Positions 60,454 through 64,000 of a DNA stretch of 64,000 nt are shown in pieces. Both the position numbers and the translations under genes were made by a program. The notes under the pieces were generated by a model. The model worked only from the letters and a program-made list of their open reading frames with translations, made no database searches and was not told where the DNA came from. The stretch is from Magnolia sinica. Taxonomy: Eukaryota > Streptophyta > Magnoliopsida > Magnoliales > Magnoliaceae. Each line of letters starts with the position of its first letter. Position 1 is the stretch's first letter. Where the stretch lies: positions 18,484,032-18,548,031 of the forward strand of contig NC_080582.1 in assembly GCF_029962835.1 (NCBI RefSeq), given 5' to 3'.

Positions 60454-60690
60454 AGGGCCAAGGTGCTTCCCTGTCTATCATGGTTCGGACTGTTTAATTT
60501 AGTTACATGATTGTCACGTGTAGAAAATGATTTTGTGTCCAAGAACAACAGGGTTCAAGGTACATCTTGTTTTTTTCACGCTATTTTAGGGTGGGCTTCC
60601 TGATGCATCGTGCAGTGTTGCCCAAAAGAGCGTCCAAGCTGTTTTGGGCCTAGCCCACTATTTTTGGGCTTTGAATATTTGATTTGGGCC

Positions 60691-60775
<85 letters not shown>

Positions 60776-61063
60776 CCTAAAATTCTTGTCCGATTAGTGT
60801 ATGGTTGGGCTCAATCCAGAAATGCAGGTTACTTAATGGGTTTGAACCCATAGCTCAATGGCATACAAGTTGAGTTCATGAGCTCAAGTCTAACCCATCA
60901 ATTAGATCAGTAAATGGCTCAGCCTAAGTTGTCCAAGTTTAGACTATGAGCAACCCTAATTTGGTTTGAACAACCATTTGACTTTTAGTATATGGGGTTA
61001 AGCTCATCCCATAAACTGGCATAGCAAATGGGCCGAGCAGCCTAATTTAAGTGCTTGATAGCC
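60454..61063. other. Intergenic, with (CA)n(TA)n microsatellite
   Basis: A CA run followed by a TA run spans about 60691-60774. Otherwise no gene or clear repeat was found. Confidence 0.5.
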
Positions 61064-61643
61064 CAGGGCTGAAAGTCAGGCGGGTTGGGTTGGGTCGGGT
61101 TGGTGCTCAACCCTAGCCCAACACAAGGTTCCTGTACCTCAACCCTAACCCAACCCAACCCAACCCAACCTCGGGTTGAAAATTCTCAACCCAAGCCCAA
61201 CCCAAGCAGGCTCGGTTGGGTTAGTCAGGTTGGTCGGGTGGATACATGCTAGTGTTTTCATTATTACATTCATCTATTATATTTCAATACACACTTATTT
61301 TTTGTATGTATGATTTTATTAATTATATATGTAGTTATTTATTGTAAATTATTTTATTTATTGTAAATAATTTTATTTTTTTTCTAAACAAACAAGCTAA
61401 AATATAAGACAACTACTCCTGTTTTTTTTTATCTTTTTTCTAGTCTTCCTCCCCAGGTTAGAGGTCTCATTTTCCTTGATAAGGTGGGCCTGGGGGCAAT
61501 CAGGGAGACTTAGCAGGCTGGATCTCATTTCTAGGGGGATTTTTGGGTGTTTTCCTTTTGGGTCGGTTATGATAGGCGTTCCTCGGGTCCTTTTTCTCCT
61601 GAGGAAGCCCGAATGTAATTAGGGTCATTATCAATGAAAGAAA

Positions 61644-61707
<64 letters not shown>

Positions 61708-62020
61708 ACTACTTTAAAAGACGTGTTGTGTGGCACGCAATCTATCTATACCAATGAAACTCGACGGCACTAGAATTTCTTATGCCTTCAACACTGATGA
61801 TCCACACTTAATTATAATTTATGAGTAACTTACATATTGATCGGGTTCGGGTTGGGTCGAGCAACCCGAGACCTCAACCCAAGCCCGACCCAAGTTTTAT
61901 CAGGTTGGTGTTTGTATAGCCCAAACTTGAGATCCGACTGGATACATCCTACCCGAGCCCAACCCAATGTCGGGTCGGTCACGGGCCGGTCGGGTTGAAC
62001 TCACCCAACTTTCAGCCCTA
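61064..62020. mobile_element. Non-autonomous hAT-type element
   Basis: The termini CAGGGCTGAAAGT (left) and ACTTTCAGCCCTA (right) are inverted copies with one mismatch. The 8-bp flanks 'tgatagcc' and 'ttgtagcc' match at 6 of 8 positions, the target-duplication length of hAT elements. Subterminal regions are rich in 'gggttgggt' and 'acccaaccc' on both sides. There is no transposase. A probable LINE tail is nested in the middle. Confidence 0.75.
61415..61705 (+). mobile_element. Probable 5'-truncated LINE 3' end with (AT)n tail
   Basis: 61440-61645 is GC-richer than its surroundings and ends 'gtcattatcaatgaaagaaa' followed by (AT)n to 61704, a layout common at plant L1-type LINE 3' ends. Similar short sequences flank it: 'aagacaactact' before and 'aagactact' after, a possible target duplication. 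No reverse-transcriptase sequence remains. A low-complexity origin is the alternative. Confidence 0.4.
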
Positions 62021-62345
62021 TTGTAGCCTACATGAAGAGCAGGGCAGCCTGAATTTTTGGGTCACACAATATTCACAATTGGACCACTTGGCATCTCATC
62101 TATAGAAATTTGTCTCTTCTTCACGTGAAGATATAACTTTTGCTCTTTTACTGAAAATAATATTTGACGTAGGGAAGAGCATGAAGGGATAAAGAGAAAT
62201 ATCACTATCTTTCTCAAGTAAATAAGACCTTAAATCCACAAGACATAATGGATCTAGAATTCCCAAGAGTTAAGAAAATTTGAAAATACTTTGCAATCAC
62301 TCTCTCCTTCATCCAAGATTACAAAGCTCTAAACAATAAACTAAA
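62021..62345. other. Unassigned intergenic sequence
   Basis: No gene, RNA or repeat structure was recognised. Confidence 0.4.
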
Positions 62346-62545
62346 ATCCTAATTAACAGCATGATCCAAAACTTTTATAGCCCTCAAATGGTGAGAATTC
62401 AATCCAATTGTGTGGTCCACCTGAGATTTGTATCTGATTCATTTTTGGGACTATGGCATAAAGAAAAAAAATCTGTAAAAAAGAATGGTCTGCGTGGATG
62501 TACAACGCATAAATCATGGTGAGCCCCACGGTCAGGGTCAGGGTC
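62346..62545. repeat. Right half of a MITE core
   Basis: From 'catgatccaaaacttttata' through 'gtggtccacctgagatttg' to 'aatcatggtgagcccc' it matches the second half of the common MITE core. The first half and the termini are absent. Confidence 0.6.
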
Positions 62546-62619
62546 GTGTCTGGATCCCGCCGGGACACAGCTAAACCGCTCTCTCTGCCCCGATTCCCAT
62601 TACAAAGAGCCCATGTGTC

Positions 62620-62850
62620 AAGCTAAGGTTGTACATGGAGACTATGGAAGAGTCTAAATTCTCTACAGGGTTTCAATCACAGAGAGCTTATGTGTCAAGC
62701 AATGGTTGGGTAACAAGACATTAGATTCCAAAACAAAAAACAAAAGAAAAAAAAATAAAAATGAATCAAAGTTAGTGACAACCTCTTTGGTCAAGCACGT
62801 GGGAGACAGAAGACCCAAAAAGAGGAACTCTGAGATCCGAGGATTTATTT
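62620..62850 (+). repeat. Distant relative of the 1.23-kb array unit
   Basis: Words such as 'gacaacctctttggtcaagc' and 'gacagaagacccaaaaagag', in the same order as in the array units (compare 29940-30000), indicate a diverged fragment. 'tgtgtcaagc' blocks are duplicated within it. Confidence 0.5.
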
Positions 62851-62889
62851 TTCAGTGGTAATTGCTTTTCTCATCCGTCATGTGCTTCT

Positions 62890-63354
62890 TTTCTTGGTAG
62901 GCATATGCTTCTTTTAGTAATTCCGATTTTATTTTTTATTTTTATTTTTTTAGAGTTTTAAATTTATTTATTTTTTCTTTTCTTTTAGAATCAACTTGTA
63001 ATCATGCCAGGACTCTTCTAGAAAAAGTTTATTTAGAATTTTTATTTTTAAAAATTAGATTTTAGAAGAGTTTTATTATAATTAAGATTTTTATTAGAGT
63101 TAGAATTTTGCTATTTTTGGTAATTATGAAATTTTTTTCTAAATTAATGGTGTAATAGGGATGTACATGTCAGACAATCAATATCAATTTATTATGAATT
63201 TCAAGAAATTATTCTATTTTTCATTTCTTTTCCCTTTTGGATTCGAGGCATCTCTATGAGGAGTCCCGAGAAGTTCTGTGAATTCGAAATATCCCTGAAG
63301 AAGACAATGCTCGACCTCAACACGTCCTTCCCTGCGTCAATTTGGTATCAGAGT
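62890..63354 (+). mobile_element. LTR-retrotransposon remnant (LTR 3' part and primer-binding site)
   Basis: The end of an LTR-like sequence (closing near 63340) is followed by 'tggtatcagagt' at 63343-63354, matching the initiator tRNA-Met primer-binding site. The coding part is absent, and a different repeat begins about 50 bp later. This is a fossil. The left LTR border was not resolved, and the family is probably Ty3/gypsy by general character only. Confidence 0.5.
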
Positions 63355-63403
63355 GAGAACTTCCTTCGGACGAATGACAAATAACGAAGGTATGGACCAA
63401 AAT

Positions 63404-64000
63404 CACTATGTGAGAGGGGAAAAATAAAACGAATTTTGAGATGAACCGTCTCTAAAATCCCTTGGTGACGGTTATAAACCGTCTCTAAAATTTCGGATGA
63501 CTCTTAACCGTCTTTAATATGAACTAAAATCGTCTTAAAATGTTGAACATCCACAAATCATTTAAAACGGTCAAAATCTGTCAGTAACTACTTAGATAAC
63601 CGTCTAGAATAAAAGACGGTCTTTAGCTGTCTTATAGATAGTCACTTGAAACTGTCAAAGATCATCTGCATTAGAGACGGTCCTTAGCCGTCTTATAGAG
63701 AGACCGTCTGCATTAGAGATGGTTGTTAGCGGTCTTATAGTGGTCATTTAAGACAGTCAGAGACGGTTATTGGCTGTCTTATAGGCTCAAAACTGTCTTA
63801 CCCTTCTATTGCCATAACTCCCTCACGCAATGTAGATCATGCCTTAATGTAGGGTTACTGTGGGGGCCACCTTGATGTATGTATTATGTATCCAAGTTGT
63901 CCATTAGTTTCCCACTCTACGTCCTTCTTATTTTATTAAAAATCAAGATTTTAGGAAATGAAGTTTGAAAAAGAAAATTGAAATCAAAAAAAAAAATCAA
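63404..64000 (+). mobile_element. Possible CACTA-type left end with 'gacggtc' subterminal repeats, running off the window
   Basis: CACTATGTGAGAGG at 63404 is followed by about 20 copies of 'accgtct' or 'gacggt' in both orientations (63440-63790), with a recurring ~23-bp phrase 'gacggtctttagctgtctta'. This resembles a CACTA subterminal array of a different subfamily from the one at 371. The other end lies outside the window. Confidence 0.45.

Overview
The window is nuclear DNA from a flowering plant. The signs are GT-AG introns, a plant-type leucine-rich-repeat receptor kinase, a Ty1/copia element with a tRNA-Met primer site, CACTA and hAT transposons, a plant-type SINE and many short MITE-like inverted-repeat elements. 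I lean towards a magnoliid because of the abundant MITE core ('gggcccaccatgatgtatg' type), but that is an impression and was not tested. Only one gene looks intact. The rest is transposon-derived or broken.

Layout. 1-370 is unassigned flank. 371-26038 is bounded by long inverted repeats with CACTA-type ends (CACTA/TAGTG, with many ACGGA/TCCGT subterminal motifs). Inside lie broken, intron-bearing pieces of unrelated host genes: three exons of NADPH-cytochrome P450 reductase (minus strand), one exon of the COPII factor SEC16, two exons of an ABCF (GCN-type) ATPase, a possible MIKC* MADS-box exon and several unassigned exon-like segments (plus strand). Further CACTA-type right ends at 13074 and 20915 show that the block is composite. 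26476-27133 is a 21-bp minisatellite. 27940-28530 holds a Ty3/gypsy gag fossil. 28735-35129 is a tandem array of five ~1.23-kb units, and an 82-bp piece of the last unit is inverted.

35238-42627 is a large foldback (palindromic) structure whose arms carry MITE-like sequence and a ~23-bp tandem repeat. 45040-50605 is a broken Ty1/copia element. It sits inside a diverged copy of the array unit and itself carries a tRNA-derived SINE. 50866-55946 is a second large foldback, built of ~370-bp units in opposite orientation around a ~22-bp repeat core. A MITE at 55962-56509 ends about 60 bp before the receptor-kinase start codon.

56571-60251 encodes a 1043-residue LRR receptor kinase of the Xa21/EFR/FLS2 type (LRR-XII) in two exons. 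Unusually for that group it has an arginine in the catalytic loop (HRD), so it is RD rather than non-RD. Downstream are a hAT-type element (61064-62020) with a probable nested LINE tail, an LTR-retrotransposon remnant ending in a primer-binding site near 63343, and a possible CACTA end that runs off the window.

The genes do not form a pathway. The receptor kinase is the only plausible working locus, and its promoter has been built from transposon sequence. Repeat boundaries are read by eye and are accurate to roughly 5-30 bp unless stated.
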